A DNA stretch of 64,000 nt. It comes from an uncultured Schlesneria sp. (lineage in GTDB: Bacteria > Planctomycetota > Planctomycetia > Planctomycetales > Planctomycetaceae). Below are positions 26,839-35,915 of the stretch, in pieces. The stretch spans positions 178,148 through 242,147 of the forward strand of contig CAIQIR010000058.1 of the NCBI GenBank assembly GCA_903871875.1. The letters are read 5' to 3'. A model generated the notes under the pieces. It searched no databases. It saw nothing but the letters and a program-made list of their open reading frames with translations, and was not told the origin of the DNA. Within the stretch, counting starts at the first letter, position 1; every line of letters begins with the position of its first letter. Position numbers and translations under genes: made by a program.

Positions 26839-28129
26839 GGCTTTCCGTTCGAGGTCCGTCCGCGGCCAGAAAGCCGGCGACCGCATCGAGCAGTCGTTGA
26901 TCAAAGCCGTCGATCTGCATTTGGTGAGCAACCTCAGTCGCTCGACGGGCGAACGATTCCTCTTGGGTCACGGTTCTCAGGGCATCAATCAATCCTGGTA
27001 CACGCAGGCGACGGGAGTGGATGGAAATCCCGCATCCCAAGGCGACGACGCGTCGCGCGTTGTCAGGCTGATCATGGGCGAAGGGAACCAGCACCTGCGG
27101 GCGTCCGGCGGCGAGAGCCTGGGCCGTCGTGCCGACGCCGCATTGATGGACGATTGCCAGGGCGTGGGGAAACAGTTGCGAGAATGGTTCATATTGCGAA
27201 ACGTGAATCTGGGGATCGGTCGTCGCGTCGGTCGGAATGCGACTGGGCTTTTTCCCGACCAGGAAGACGGCTCGCAGTCCGAGCGCTTTCACTGCCCGAT
27301 ACGCGATTTCGAAGTAGGCGGTTTCCATCATCACGATGGCCGTTCCCAGCGTGAAGACCACGGGCGGCGGACCGGCGGCCAGAAACGCAGCCAGACCTGG
27401 TGACAGGTCGCTGGTCGTTTCTTCGTCAAACAGCGGAAAGCCGACCTGATGCATGGGGATCGGCCAGTCCGGCTGAGCGGGTGAGAAGCCGGCCGGAAAC
27501 AGGGCCAAGGTTCCAAATGGCGAAAATCCTTCGATCAACACATTCTTCGTCGAAGGCGGCAACCCCTTCTCTGAACGAAATGTCTCCAGCGGCGTCAGCC
27601 AGCGTTTGGTGGGCTTCGCCATCAGCTGCATGAACCAGCGCATGAATTTCGGGCCCAGCACTTTCATGCGCGGCATAAAGGTCATGAAGCCCAGGGCTGG
27701 CGGATCATAGGCGGAAAAAAACGCCGCCGGCTGCAACACGGACGACACCCACGGAATTCCCAGTTCGTTCGCCACGATTGGCGACGCGAAACACAAGACG
27801 TGCGAAATGATCAGATCGTGTCCCGCCGCAGCCTCTTTGATGACGCGATAGCTGTCGTCCAGATAGGGCATGATGAACGTGCGAACGATGTACTCGGTAC
27901 CGGTGATCGTATGATTGGCCTTCGCCGACCAGGATTCTTGCGGCCCCAGTTCTTCCAGGCCCGGCTTGATCGAGACGAACCGGATGCCCATCCGTTCGAC
28001 TTGTTCCTGGTATTCGATGTGCGTGGCGATGGTGACTTGGTCGCCGTTGTTTTTGAGTACCCGGGCGATGGCAATGTAAGGATTCAGGTCACCGTAGGAA
28101 CCAAAGGTCGTGAGCAGAATCTTGCGCAT
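26834..28129 (-). CDS. Glycosyltransferase family 1 (UGT/MGT-like)
   Basis: 431 residues. The start MRKILLTTFGSYGDLNPYIAI is the acceptor-domain beginning typical of GT-B glycosyltransferases of the rhamnosyltransferase / sterol-glucosyltransferase kind (GSxGDLxP). The nucleotide-sugar site in the C-terminal half reads VHQCGVGTTAQALAAG and VPFAHDQPDNARRV, the UDPGT/PSPG-like box with HxGxGT. Family members transfer glucose, rhamnose or similar sugars from NDP-sugars to lipids, sterols or antibiotics in the cytoplasm. The acceptor here is unknown. It stands alone and ends against the convergent DUF6624 gene. Confidence 0.88.
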   Translation of the reverse strand: MRKILLTTFGSYGDLNPYIAIARVLKNNGDQVTIATHIEYQEQVERMGIRFVSIKPGLEELGPQESWSAKANHTITGTEYIVRTFIMPYLDDSYRVIKEAAAGHDLIISHVLCFASPIVANELGIPWVSSVLQPAAFFSAYDPPALGFMTFMPRMKVLGPKFMRWFMQLMAKPTKRWLTPLETFRSEKGLPPSTKNVLIEGFSPFGTLALFPAGFSPAQPDWPIPMHQVGFPLFDEETTSDLSPGLAAFLAAGPPPVVFTLGTAIVMMETAYFEIAYRAVKALGLRAVFLVGKKPSRIPTDATTDPQIHVSQYEPFSQLFPHALAIVHQCGVGTTAQALAAGRPQVLVPFAHDQPDNARRVVALGCGISIHSRRLRVPGLIDALRTVTQEESFARRATEVAHQMQIDGFDQRLLDAVAGFLAADGPRTESP

Positions 28130-28432
28130 GTGGGTGACTTAGTAAGGAACAACAACATCCCTTGTTGTCCGGCGGACGCGGGGGAACCAAGACACTGGAC
28201 TGTAACCCCGTTCAAAAGATCTGCAACCGAACATGACGCTTTGTCACCGGGTCGTGTGGCGATGGTGCCGCTGCTTCTCGAAGCAGGGCACTACTCTCTT
28301 GATTTGCTGACGAGAATCACGAAGAGTAGAAGAGAATCGCTAGTTGTCGAAGCGAAGACACTGCTTCGAGAAGCAGTGGCATGCAATGCCCCCCCCCCGG
28401 TTCAGTGGCATACAGGCAAATGGCAGACGTCT
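28130..28432. other. Repeat-bearing intergenic region with C10 tract
   Basis: About 300 bases between the ilvE stop and the glycosyltransferase start. No gene is visible. It holds an inverted repeat pair (28271-28286 and 28361-28376) and a run of ten C at 28389-28398. Confidence 0.6.
28271..28376. repeat. Pair of palindromic inverted repeats (MITE-like unit)
   Basis: CTGCTTCTCGAAGCAG at 28271-28286 is nearly self-complementary, and its exact reverse complement CTGCTTCGAGAAGCAG occurs at 28361-28376. The similarity extends outward by a few bases (TGCC next to each). The 74 bases between contain GAGAATCACGAAGAGTAG and AGAGAATC, partial repeats of each other. The unit could fold into one long hairpin or two small ones. 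It has the look of a short interspersed palindromic element. Confidence 0.7.
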
Positions 28433-29296
28433 CTACACGCCGGATCGTGTCAACGCGCGGAACCGTTCGAGCAGGTCGCGTGTCACAGCGCCGGGTTCTC
28501 CGCTGCCGATCTTTCGCCCGTCCAGGCTGACCACGGCGACGACTTCAGCCGCCGTTCCGGTCAGGAACATTTCATCGGCGACGTAAAGATCGTGTCGGGT
28601 TAACGACGTTTCGCGGACTTCATAACCCGCTTCTTTGGCCAGTTCGATCACCGCGTTGCGCGTGATGCCTTCCAGAATTCCGGCGTCGAGACCGGGGGTC
28701 AGCAGCACCCGATTCTTCACGATGAAAATGTTATCACCGGTACATTCGGCGACTTCCCCTTTGTGGTTCAGCATCAATGCTTCCACCATCCCGGCATCGG
28801 TTCCTTCGATACGGGCCATGATATTGTTCAGATAATTCAGCGACTTGATGCGAGCACTGAGCGCCCCCGGGTGATTGCGAATCGTGCTGGCCGTGACCAG
28901 GTGCATCCCCTTGGTGTAGGTCTCGGGCGGATATAGCGTGATCGTGTCGGCGATGACGATCACCTGGGGATTGGCCGTCTTGCGAATGTCCAGGCCCAGG
29001 CTGCCCGCACCGCGGGTCACTACCAGGCGCACATATCCGTCGGTCAGGTGATTGGCTTTGACGGTCGCTTCGACGGCGGCAATGACTTCCGCGGGTGTCA
29101 TGGGGATGGTCAGCCGAATGGCTCGTGCGCTTTCGAACAGCCGATCGATATGTTTCTGGTGCAGAAACACGCGTCCGCCGTAAACGCGAATGCCTTCGAA
29201 GACGCCGTCGCCGTACAACAAGCCATGGTCGAACACACTGATCTTGGCATCGGCTTCGTCGACCAGTTTGCCACCGAGAAAAATCTTAAGAGCCAT
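28433..29296 (-). CDS. ilvE: Branched-chain amino acid aminotransferase
   Basis: 287 residues from ATG 29296 with AGGAA ten bases upstream. It is a class IV PLP-dependent aminotransferase: FDHGLLYGDGVFEGIRVY at 22-39 is the fold start, Lys151 in ARIKSLNYLNN is the PLP lysine, and EVAECTGDNIFIVKN and LTGTAAEV form the cofactor-phosphate region. IlvE carries out the last step of Leu, Ile and Val synthesis and the first step of their breakdown, exchanging amino groups with 2-oxoglutarate. A D-amino-acid transaminase is a less likely alternative given YLNNIMARIE and GMVEALML. Last gene of the minus-strand proS-lysS-lolCD run; 138 bases separate it from lolD. Confidence 0.92.
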   Translation of the reverse strand: MALKIFLGGKLVDEADAKISVFDHGLLYGDGVFEGIRVYGGRVFLHQKHIDRLFESARAIRLTIPMTPAEVIAAVEATVKANHLTDGYVRLVVTRGAGSLGLDIRKTANPQVIVIADTITLYPPETYTKGMHLVTASTIRNHPGALSARIKSLNYLNNIMARIEGTDAGMVEALMLNHKGEVAECTGDNIFIVKNRVLLTPGLDAGILEGITRNAVIELAKEAGYEVRETSLTRHDLYVADEMFLTGTAAEVVAVVSLDGRKIGSGEPGAVTRDLLERFRALTRSGV

Positions 29297-29434
29297 TTGG
29301 GGCAATTCCTGTATCTGAAGTCCGCAGGCTGACCCGCACAGGCCGGGTTTGGCTGCGACTCAACCTGATGCGCCGTTCGGTCCGCGTTGGATTTTGGAGA
29401 ACGCAACACCTGACGAAACCGCAGCGATGAGGAA

Positions 29435-30199
29435 TCAGGCCGCGTCCGTCAGAGACTCGATTCGTCCCTCGCACAGCTTCACCGTGCGATGCGCTTCGGC
29501 GGCGATGGATTTGTCGTGTGTCACCATGATAATAGTCAGCCGCTCCTTCTCGTTCAATCGGGAGATGAGATCGATGATCTCGCGGCCGGTCTTGGCGTCC
29601 AGATTGCCGGTCGGTTCGTCGGCGAGCAGGATTTCGGGTCGAGCCACCAGGGCCCGTGCAATCGCGGCTCGCTGCATCTCGCCGCCGGACAGTTCCGACG
29701 GTTTATGCGTCAGGCGATGCCCCAGGCCGACGCGATCGATCATCTCTTTGGCCCGTTCCTGAAACTCGCGGCGACGCTGCCAATAACCCCAGATCGAATG
29801 GCGGATCATCAGCGGCGTCAGCACGTTTTCCATCAGACTGAGTTCGGGCAACAGGTGATAGAACTGAAACACGAAGCCGAAGACGCGGTTACGCAGTTCG
29901 TCACGCGTCCGAGCCGGCAAGTCGTCGATTCGTTGACCTTCCAACTGAACTTCGCCGACATCGGGCGTATCCAGCAGACCGATCAAATGCATCAGCGTGC
30001 TTTTGCCTGAACCGGATTGTCCGATGATCGACAGGAATTCGCCGCGGCGAACCGAAATATCCACACCGTGCAACACGGGCACGGCGTGTTCGCCCTTGCG
30101 GTAAGACTTCTGCACGGCCAGGGCCGCGACATGCGGTTCGGGCATGGTGATGGACTCTCGTGTGGCGGGATTGGTCAACGGTGAGACGGTGGTGGTCAT
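29435..30199 (-). CDS. lolD: Lipoprotein-releasing ABC transporter ATPase LolD
   Basis: 254 residues; GGAAGGGAAGG lies just before ATG 30199. Walker A is GQSGSGKST at 60-68, Q-loop VFQFYHLLPELS, signature LSGGEMQR, Walker B ILLADEPTGNLD, and the switch His in VTHDKS. The Q-loop segment FYHLLPEL and the TGNLD motif place it in the LolD/MacB (o228) family. With the permease encoded immediately upstream it forms the inner-membrane complex that detaches lipoproteins for transport to the outer membrane. The N-terminal 20 residues are extra and a start at 30145 is possible. 152 bases from the permease gene. Confidence 0.92.
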   Translation of the reverse strand: MTTTVSPLTNPATRESITMPEPHVAALAVQKSYRKGEHAVPVLHGVDISVRRGEFLSIIGQSGSGKSTLMHLIGLLDTPDVGEVQLEGQRIDDLPARTRDELRNRVFGFVFQFYHLLPELSLMENVLTPLMIRHSIWGYWQRRREFQERAKEMIDRVGLGHRLTHKPSELSGGEMQRAAIARALVARPEILLADEPTGNLDAKTGREIIDLISRLNEKERLTIIMVTHDKSIAAEAHRTVKLCEGRIESLTDAA

Positions 30200-30351
30200 G
30201 CCTTCCCTTCCGGAAAAAATCGACTGCTCTCGATGTATTCTGTTTGCGACGAGGGCGATGTTCCTGCCGAGCGATTTCAGTTGTGGTTTTGTTTCCCGTC
30301 TTCGCGGCCCGTTACCGATTCCGGGGGATTTTTAGCTGATCTCGAAACGTG

Positions 30352-31896
30352 CTATTCGTATCTCAAGGCCTGTACCGGTCGCAGTTGAGCCGCTCGTCGG
30401 GCGGGCAGCACGCTGGCCAGCACGGCGATCATGATCGCGCCGCACGAGACCCACAGGACGGTCAGGGCATCGACGTGCGTGGGAATGTCTTTAAAATAGT
30501 AGATCTTTTCGGGAAAGACTTCGCGACCTGTGACAAACGTGACGAATGATTCGATCTGGTTGATGTAGTACACGAACAGCAGACCGAATCCGACTCCAGC
30601 CCCCGCTCCGACCATTCCTAACAACAAGCCGTAGGTCAGGAAAATCGACATCACGCCGGAGGAACTGGCGCCCAGTGCTTTCAGGATGCCGATATCGCGG
30701 GTTTTTTCGACCACGATCATGAAGAAGATTGCCAGAATGCCGAAACCGGCGACGGTGATGATCAGAAACAGCAGAATGTTCAGAATCGACGATTCGACAT
30801 CCACGGCGGCCAGGAGCGGTCCTTGCCGTTGTTCCCAGGTCTTGACGATGTAGCGATCGGCTGAAAAGCTGCTGCGTAAGATTTCGAGCACTTTAGGAGC
30901 GTCTTTGTAATCCTTCAGCTTGATCTGCAGCGAGGTAAACCCACCGACCTCTTGACCATCTTCATTGACGTGGATCATCTTGCGGATTTGTTGCAGATAC
31001 TCGAGGTTGCAATAGACCAACATCGAGTCATATTCGCTCATCCCCGTTTTGAACGTGTCGACGACGGTGGCCGAAAAGTGCACCGGGTCAGGCGTGCCCG
31101 CCTTGATCGTGCTGATTTTCACGTCCACGCCGGGCTTGATCATCTCGTACGTTTTCAGTTCCTGCGTCCCCGGCTCTTGCTGGGTATAGGTTGCCATGCC
31201 CACGCCGACAAACAGTCGCCCTTCGAGCGGTTCGCCCGGTTGACGATCGCTTTTTTCGGGATGCTCGAGTGGTGCGTCTTCGTCCATGAACGCTTTGGCC
31301 GGGTCGTCGGTGTCCGCCTGGGCGGTCGTGACTTCTCGTCGTTGTTCCTGCTGCTTTTGCAGCAACTTGGCCATTCTCGCCCGTTCTTCCATGATCCGCA
31401 GACGTTCACTCATTGCGGCCGGGGTCAATTCCCAACCGAGCCGTTCGTTGCGCGGCCGTTCGGCGGGGATTGTCACACCATTTTCGGTGTGCGACTGATA
31501 GCTTTGCAGATAGTCGATCAGCGGACCGACTTCCGATTTCGATTCCGGGTCGATGCCGACCAGCGTGATTGGGTGGGGAATGTAGTCGCCCGCGTATTGG
31601 TAGCTCAGAATGGCGTGCACTTCGACAGTCGCCGTCACACCGGTGATATATTTGCCGACCAGTTGGCGGATCTCGGTTTTCCGCGCTTCGGGGTCCAGTT
31701 CCCCATTCATGCTGCGCGTATCGATGATGATGTCGGACAGGATCCCCTGGATGCGGCTGCGCATCTCGGTGCCAAAGCCCGCCATGACCGAATTCACGAC
31801 GATCATCGTCGCCACGCCCAGCGTCACGCTGATGATGCTCGCCAGAGCAATGTAGCGTGTTCGCAGATATCGTTGGCAGAGAATCAATTTGTACAT
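30352..31896 (-). CDS. lolC: Lipoprotein-releasing ABC permease (LolC/E-type) with insertion
   Basis: 514 residues from ATG 31896, six bases after AAAGGA (the ATG at 31902 is too close to it). One N-terminal helix (about 17-40), a large periplasmic domain, then three helices after about 370: the FtsX/MacB-type permease layout. GILKALGASSSGVMSIFL is the coupling segment and the end SVLPARRAAQLRPVQALRYE is typical. E. coli LolC and LolE have about 400 residues; the extra length is an insertion near 155-240 that is hydrophilic and partly coiled coil (ERLRIMEERARMAKLLQKQQ). A single permease instead of separate LolC and LolE suggests a homodimer. It lies 83 bases after lysS. Confidence 0.88.
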   Translation of the reverse strand: MYKLILCQRYLRTRYIALASIISVTLGVATMIVVNSVMAGFGTEMRSRIQGILSDIIIDTRSMNGELDPEARKTEIRQLVGKYITGVTATVEVHAILSYQYAGDYIPHPITLVGIDPESKSEVGPLIDYLQSYQSHTENGVTIPAERPRNERLGWELTPAAMSERLRIMEERARMAKLLQKQQEQRREVTTAQADTDDPAKAFMDEDAPLEHPEKSDRQPGEPLEGRLFVGVGMATYTQQEPGTQELKTYEMIKPGVDVKISTIKAGTPDPVHFSATVVDTFKTGMSEYDSMLVYCNLEYLQQIRKMIHVNEDGQEVGGFTSLQIKLKDYKDAPKVLEILRSSFSADRYIVKTWEQRQGPLLAAVDVESSILNILLFLIITVAGFGILAIFFMIVVEKTRDIGILKALGASSSGVMSIFLTYGLLLGMVGAGAGVGFGLLFVYYINQIESFVTFVTGREVFPEKIYYFKDIPTHVDALTVLWVSCGAIMIAVLASVLPARRAAQLRPVQALRYE

Positions 31897-31979
31897 AGCC
31901 ATTCCTTTGGCGTTGTCAGTTCAAGCGAGGGGGGACCTCGCCGTTTGTCAAATTGTCACTTTTGGAAACGAGCGTCCAC

Positions 31980-33446
31980 TTATTGTTTCTCGTGTTCGGG
32001 TTTCAGCAGCGGGAAGAAAATCACATCGCGGATGCTATTCGTATTGGTCAGCAGCATGATCAGACGATCGATGCCGATCCCCATCCCACCGGCGGGCGGC
32101 ATGCCAACTTTCAAGGCGCGTACGAAATCATGATCCATTTTGGCCATCGAATCGTCTTCGGGCAGGCCTTCCAGCTGAGTCCGGAACAGTTCTTCCTGCA
32201 ACCGGGGATCGTTCAGCTCGGTGTACGCGTTGGCCACTTCCATGCCGTCGACGAACATTTCAAACCGTTCGGCGATAGCCGGATTGCCTCGCTTGCGTTT
32301 GGTCAGCGGGCACATCGAAGCCGGATAGTCGGTCACGAAGACCGGGCCGATCAGCTTGTCTTCCACGGTCGCTTCGAAGACGTCGTTCACGATGACGTCG
32401 GGATGCCGATGCGCGGTTTCGATATGCAGCGTCTTCGCGACGGCGGCGACGGCGGCCGGATCGTGCATATCGCAGCCGGCATGTTCGCGGAACAGGTCGC
32501 CGTAGCGAGCTCGCTGGAACGGCGGGGTGAAGTTAATCGTCTTTTCGCCCCAGGGAACGATCGCCGTTCCATTAGCGGCGATGGCGGCCTGTGAAATGAT
32601 CTTTTCGGCCAGATCCATCATCGAGTTGTAGTCGCCGTAGGCCTGGTACAGCTCGATCATGGTGAATTCGGGATTGTGAGTGCTGTCGACACCCTCGTTG
32701 CGGAAGACGCGACCGATTTCGTACACGCGTTCGATCCCGCCGACCATCAGTCGCTTCAGGTGCAGTTCCAGGGCGATCCGCAGAAACAGCGGGATGTCCA
32801 GGGCATTGTGATGCGTGACGAACGGTCGCGCGGCGGCACCACCGGCGATGGCATGCAGCACCGGCGTTTCAACTTCGAAGAAGTTTTCGCCCCGTAGCGT
32901 TTGACGAATCGAATCGATGATTCGCAGTCGTTTGAACATCCGATCCAGCACACCTTCGGTGTAGATCAGGTCGACGTACCGCTGGCGAAGCAGCAGTTCT
33001 TTGTCCTGCAGTCCGTGAAATTTCTCGGGCGGCTGCGCCAGTGATTTACACAGCATGACCAACTCGGTCACAAACACGGTTTTCTCGCCGGTGTTCGTGA
33101 CGCGCAGTCGACCTTCGATGCCGATCAGGTCGCCCAGATCGAGGCATTCCAAAAGAGCCCACGTTTCGGGAGTGGAATCTTTTTGTGACAGCATCAATTG
33201 GATGCGACCGCTGTAATCCTGGATATGCAGGAAATTCAGTTTGCCCGTTTTGGGCCATTTCATGATGCGCCCGGCGACTCGCACCGTCGCGCCGTCTGTG
33301 CCCCCTTCGGTGGGACACATTTCGCGCGCTTTTTCAATCGCGATATGCCCGTCGAATCGCTGACCCCAGGGATCGAGCCCCAGCGCCTCGATCTTCGCGA
33401 GCTTTTCCAAACGAGCTGCTTCCAAACGATCGGGCGTCTCGGACAT
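31980..33446 (-). CDS. lysS: Lysyl-tRNA synthetase, class II
   Basis: 488 residues from ATG 33446. The N-terminal OB-fold anticodon domain (about 50-145) includes [23 protein letters not shown]. The catalytic domain shows motif 1 around [21 protein letters not shown], motif 2 [13 protein letters not shown], and motif 3 [12 protein letters not shown] near the end. The length is usual for bacterial LysRS. It charges tRNA-Lys in the cytoplasm. The open frame upstream of this ATG (to 33527) has no ribosome site. Gene order places it between proS (325 bases upstream) and the lol genes. Confidence 0.95.
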   Translation of the reverse strand: MSETPDRLEAARLEKLAKIEALGLDPWGQRFDGHIAIEKAREMCPTEGGTDGATVRVAGRIMKWPKTGKLNFLHIQDYSGRIQLMLSQKDSTPETWALLECLDLGDLIGIEGRLRVTNTGEKTVFVTELVMLCKSLAQPPEKFHGLQDKELLLRQRYVDLIYTEGVLDRMFKRLRIIDSIRQTLRGENFFEVETPVLHAIAGGAAARPFVTHHNALDIPLFLRIALELHLKRLMVGGIERVYEIGRVFRNEGVDSTHNPEFTMIELYQAYGDYNSMMDLAEKIISQAAIAANGTAIVPWGEKTINFTPPFQRARYGDLFREHAGCDMHDPAAVAAVAKTLHIETAHRHPDVIVNDVFEATVEDKLIGPVFVTDYPASMCPLTKRKRGNPAIAERFEMFVDGMEVANAYTELNDPRLQEELFRTQLEGLPEDDSMAKMDHDFVRALKVGMPPAGGMGIGIDRLIMLLTNTNSIRDVIFFPLLKPEHEKQ

Positions 33447-33771
33447 CGAGCAAACTTTTCTGCGATAATGAGAAACGGCGGGGTCTAGGGAGGGCAGAAC
33501 TATGTGTGAATCGGCAAAAAACGTCAATGGCAGGTCAAAACCACCCCAAAACCGACAACGAACACCAATCGAACGGGCGAAGGAATCGTCGGGCGGACTC
33601 CCAACCCGAAACCGAGTGTGGTGACGGGCGGATTGCCGACCAACGAGTCCCTGGTCTGCTTCACTTCATACTTCTGCGAGCGGATGTCGACCGATTTCGC
33701 GTCGAAATCCGCTCGGCGGATCCAGCTTCGAAGTCGCTCAATCCGCCGTAACGTCCATACTGGTGTTGATC
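33447..33771. other. Intergenic region proS-lysS with a hairpin
   Basis: Between the proS stop and the lysS start. Short frames on both strands are open here but none has a ribosome site or recognisable content. An inverted repeat at 33678-33714 (GAGCGGAT with ATCCGCTC, helped by GTCGAC with GTCGA) could form a stem of about 13 bp with small interruptions. It may end proS transcription, or be part of a leader for lysS. Confidence 0.45.
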
Positions 33772-35520
33772 TTACTGCGGAATCGTGGCTGCGTCGGCCT
33801 GGCGTCGAGCGGTCAGTTGTTCCAGCACGGTTTTCACCGCGTCGGCTGTGGCCACTCGTTGGGATTCCGCGGAGGTTCTCCATTTCAATTCGACGACGCC
33901 CTCTTTCAGGCCTTTGCCGCCAAAATTGACTCGCAGCGGAATGCCGATCAGATCCGCATCCTTAAATTTCACGCCGGGCCGCAGATCGCGATCGTCGAGC
34001 AGTACATCGACGCCCGCGGCTTGCAGTTGTCCGTAGAACGTTTCCGCGGCCGACAGCGTGTCGGTTTCGTTTGCACCGATCACGCTGATGATCACTTCAT
34101 ACGGAGCCACCGCGAGCGGCCAGATCAGACCGTTCTCGTCATGTTTGGTTTCGGCGAGTCCCGCCAGAATGCGGTTCACACCGATGCCGTAACAGCCCAT
34201 GATGATCGGCTGACGATTTTCGGTCTCGTCGTCGTACAGCGCTTCCATCGACGTGCTGTACTTCGTGCCGAGTTTGAAGACGTGACCGACTTCGATCCCG
34301 TGCACCAGTTCCAGCGTCCCTTCGCCCCGTGGACTGGGGTCACCCGCGGCGGCATTGCGCAGATCGTACGTCGTTTCCAACGGGTAGTCGCGTCCCACGT
34401 TGACGTTGGCCAGGTGATAATCACCTTCGTTGGCACCGGTGATGGCGTTCACGACCAGTGGCACGTCATGGTCGGCAAAGATCGGGCATTTGATGCCCAC
34501 CGGTCCGGCAAACCCGACCGGGGCCGACGTCACGGCCAGAATCGTTTCGGGACTGGCCATTTCGAGACTTTTGACGCCCAGCGCGCGACGAATCTTGCCT
34601 TCGTTGGCTTCATGATCACCGCGCAGCAGCACGGCGACCGGCTTTTCGTCGGCCAGGAAGATCAGCGTCTTCACCATTTTCTCGGGCTTGCACTTCAGCA
34701 GCTTGCAGACCGTTTCGATGCTGCCGACGTTGGGCGTATGCAGTTTGGCGACCGGCTTGGCATCGGCCGATGTGGCGATGACGGGTGGTTTGCGTCCCGT
34801 TTCGGCTCGTTCGAGATTGGCGGCGTAGTTGGTCTTCTTGCAGAAGACGATCCGGTCTTCGCCATTGGCGGCGGGGATCATGAATTCGTGCGACGCATCG
34901 CCACCGATCGGACCGCTTTCCGCTTCGACCGGCAGGTAATCCAAACCACAACGCGAGAAGATGCGGCAGTAGGCGCGGTACATCTTCTGGTAGACGTCGT
35001 TCAGCGACTCCAGCGACGAATGAAAGCTGTAAGCGTCTTTCATCAGGAATTCGCTGGTTCGCAGAATGCCGAACCGGGGCCGTTCTTCGTTACGGAATTT
35101 GGTTTGAATCTGATAGACGGTCAGCGGCATCTGGCGATGGCTGCTGATATGCCGCGACATCAGGTCGGTGACGACTTCTTCATGGGTGGGGCCCAGGGCC
35201 AGATGGACCGTGCGATCACCGCGTCGGATATTGAAGTTGATCAGCACGTTGCCAAACGCCTCTTTGCGTCCGGTTCGTTCGAACAGATCGATCGGCTGCA
35301 GGGCGGGCATGAAGATTTCGAGAGCTCCGGCGGCGTCCATTTCCTGACGGATGATCGCTTCAGCCTTTTTCAGAACGCGCACGCCCAGTGGCAAATAGGT
35401 GTAAGCCCCGGCCATCAACTGGCGGATGAAGCCACCTCGCAGCATCAACTGATGGCTGGGGACTTCGGCATCCGACGGTACTTCCTTCATGGTCGGGATG
35501 AATGACTGAGACCAGCGCAC
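33772..35520 (-). CDS. proS: Prolyl-tRNA synthetase, bacterial type with editing domain
   Basis: 582 residues. The GTG at 35520 is the chosen start: AAGGAG lies six bases upstream and the protein then begins with [19 protein letters not shown], the usual ProRS N-terminus. The catalytic core has GPTHEEV, motif 2 [21 protein letters not shown] (in pieces) and motif 3 [12 protein letters not shown]. Between motif 2 and 3 (about 225-390) lies the INS/YbaK editing domain that removes alanine from mischarged tRNA-Pro. The anticodon domain with [11 protein letters not shown] and [19 protein letters not shown] ends the chain. It charges tRNA-Pro. Confidence 0.95.
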   Translation of the reverse strand: MRWSQSFIPTMKEVPSDAEVPSHQLMLRGGFIRQLMAGAYTYLPLGVRVLKKAEAIIRQEMDAAGALEIFMPALQPIDLFERTGRKEAFGNVLINFNIRRGDRTVHLALGPTHEEVVTDLMSRHISSHRQMPLTVYQIQTKFRNEERPRFGILRTSEFLMKDAYSFHSSLESLNDVYQKMYRAYCRIFSRCGLDYLPVEAESGPIGGDASHEFMIPAANGEDRIVFCKKTNYAANLERAETGRKPPVIATSADAKPVAKLHTPNVGSIETVCKLLKCKPEKMVKTLIFLADEKPVAVLLRGDHEANEGKIRRALGVKSLEMASPETILAVTSAPVGFAGPVGIKCPIFADHDVPLVVNAITGANEGDYHLANVNVGRDYPLETTYDLRNAAAGDPSPRGEGTLELVHGIEVGHVFKLGTKYSTSMEALYDDETENRQPIIMGCYGIGVNRILAGLAETKHDENGLIWPLAVAPYEVIISVIGANETDTLSAAETFYGQLQAAGVDVLLDDRDLRPGVKFKDADLIGIPLRVNFGGKGLKEGVVELKWRTSAESQRVATADAVKTVLEQLTARRQADAATIPQ

Positions 35521-35915
35521 GGGAGACTCCTTTCGAGACAACCATCAAATAGTGAAGCGGGAGTGTATTCCGTGTTCTGCGGAGAGTGAAGCCTCGCCCT
35601 TGGGGAACAGTGTTTCCTGGGGATCAAATGAACCGTGGACGGACTGTTTTCAGCCGCCGGCAGACGGGGGGATTCGGAATTTGTCCGAACGGGCCTGGTT
35701 CGTCTGCCTAAAAGAGACATCCGCCGTGGGAAGAAGGTTCACGCCGCGAAATTCCGTCAAGGTTGTTTCGACGAGGAAATCGGGCATCGGGACCGGCCGA
35801 AGTCGTCGCCCTTGAAATCGGCTGCTGTTCGCGATCCAATCGAGGCGGGATGAGAAGTCATTTCGTCTGATATTTCGCGCCTGGACTATGGCGGGACCTT
35901 TCTGGAGAGAGTCTG
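35521..35915. other. Divergent intergenic region upstream of proS
   Basis: About 395 bases between the proS start (minus) and the DUF1559-type gene (plus). I see no convincing gene, repeat or terminator; short open frames lack ribosome sites. It should hold both promoters and perhaps a proS leader. Confidence 0.45.

Noticed and set aside
30952..32133. Plus-strand frame of about 390 codons opposite the permease and lysS
   Set aside because: Antisense shadow of two well-supported genes; no motif.
33524..33883. Minus-strand frame of 119 codons after proS
   Set aside because: It overlaps the ProRS coding end in another frame, lacks a ribosome site and has no recognisable content.
33763..35505. 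Plus-strand open frame of about 580 codons opposite proS
   Set aside because: It lies fully antisense to a clear ProRS gene, has no ribosome site and a His/Arg/Phe-rich composition typical of antisense frames in GC-rich DNA.
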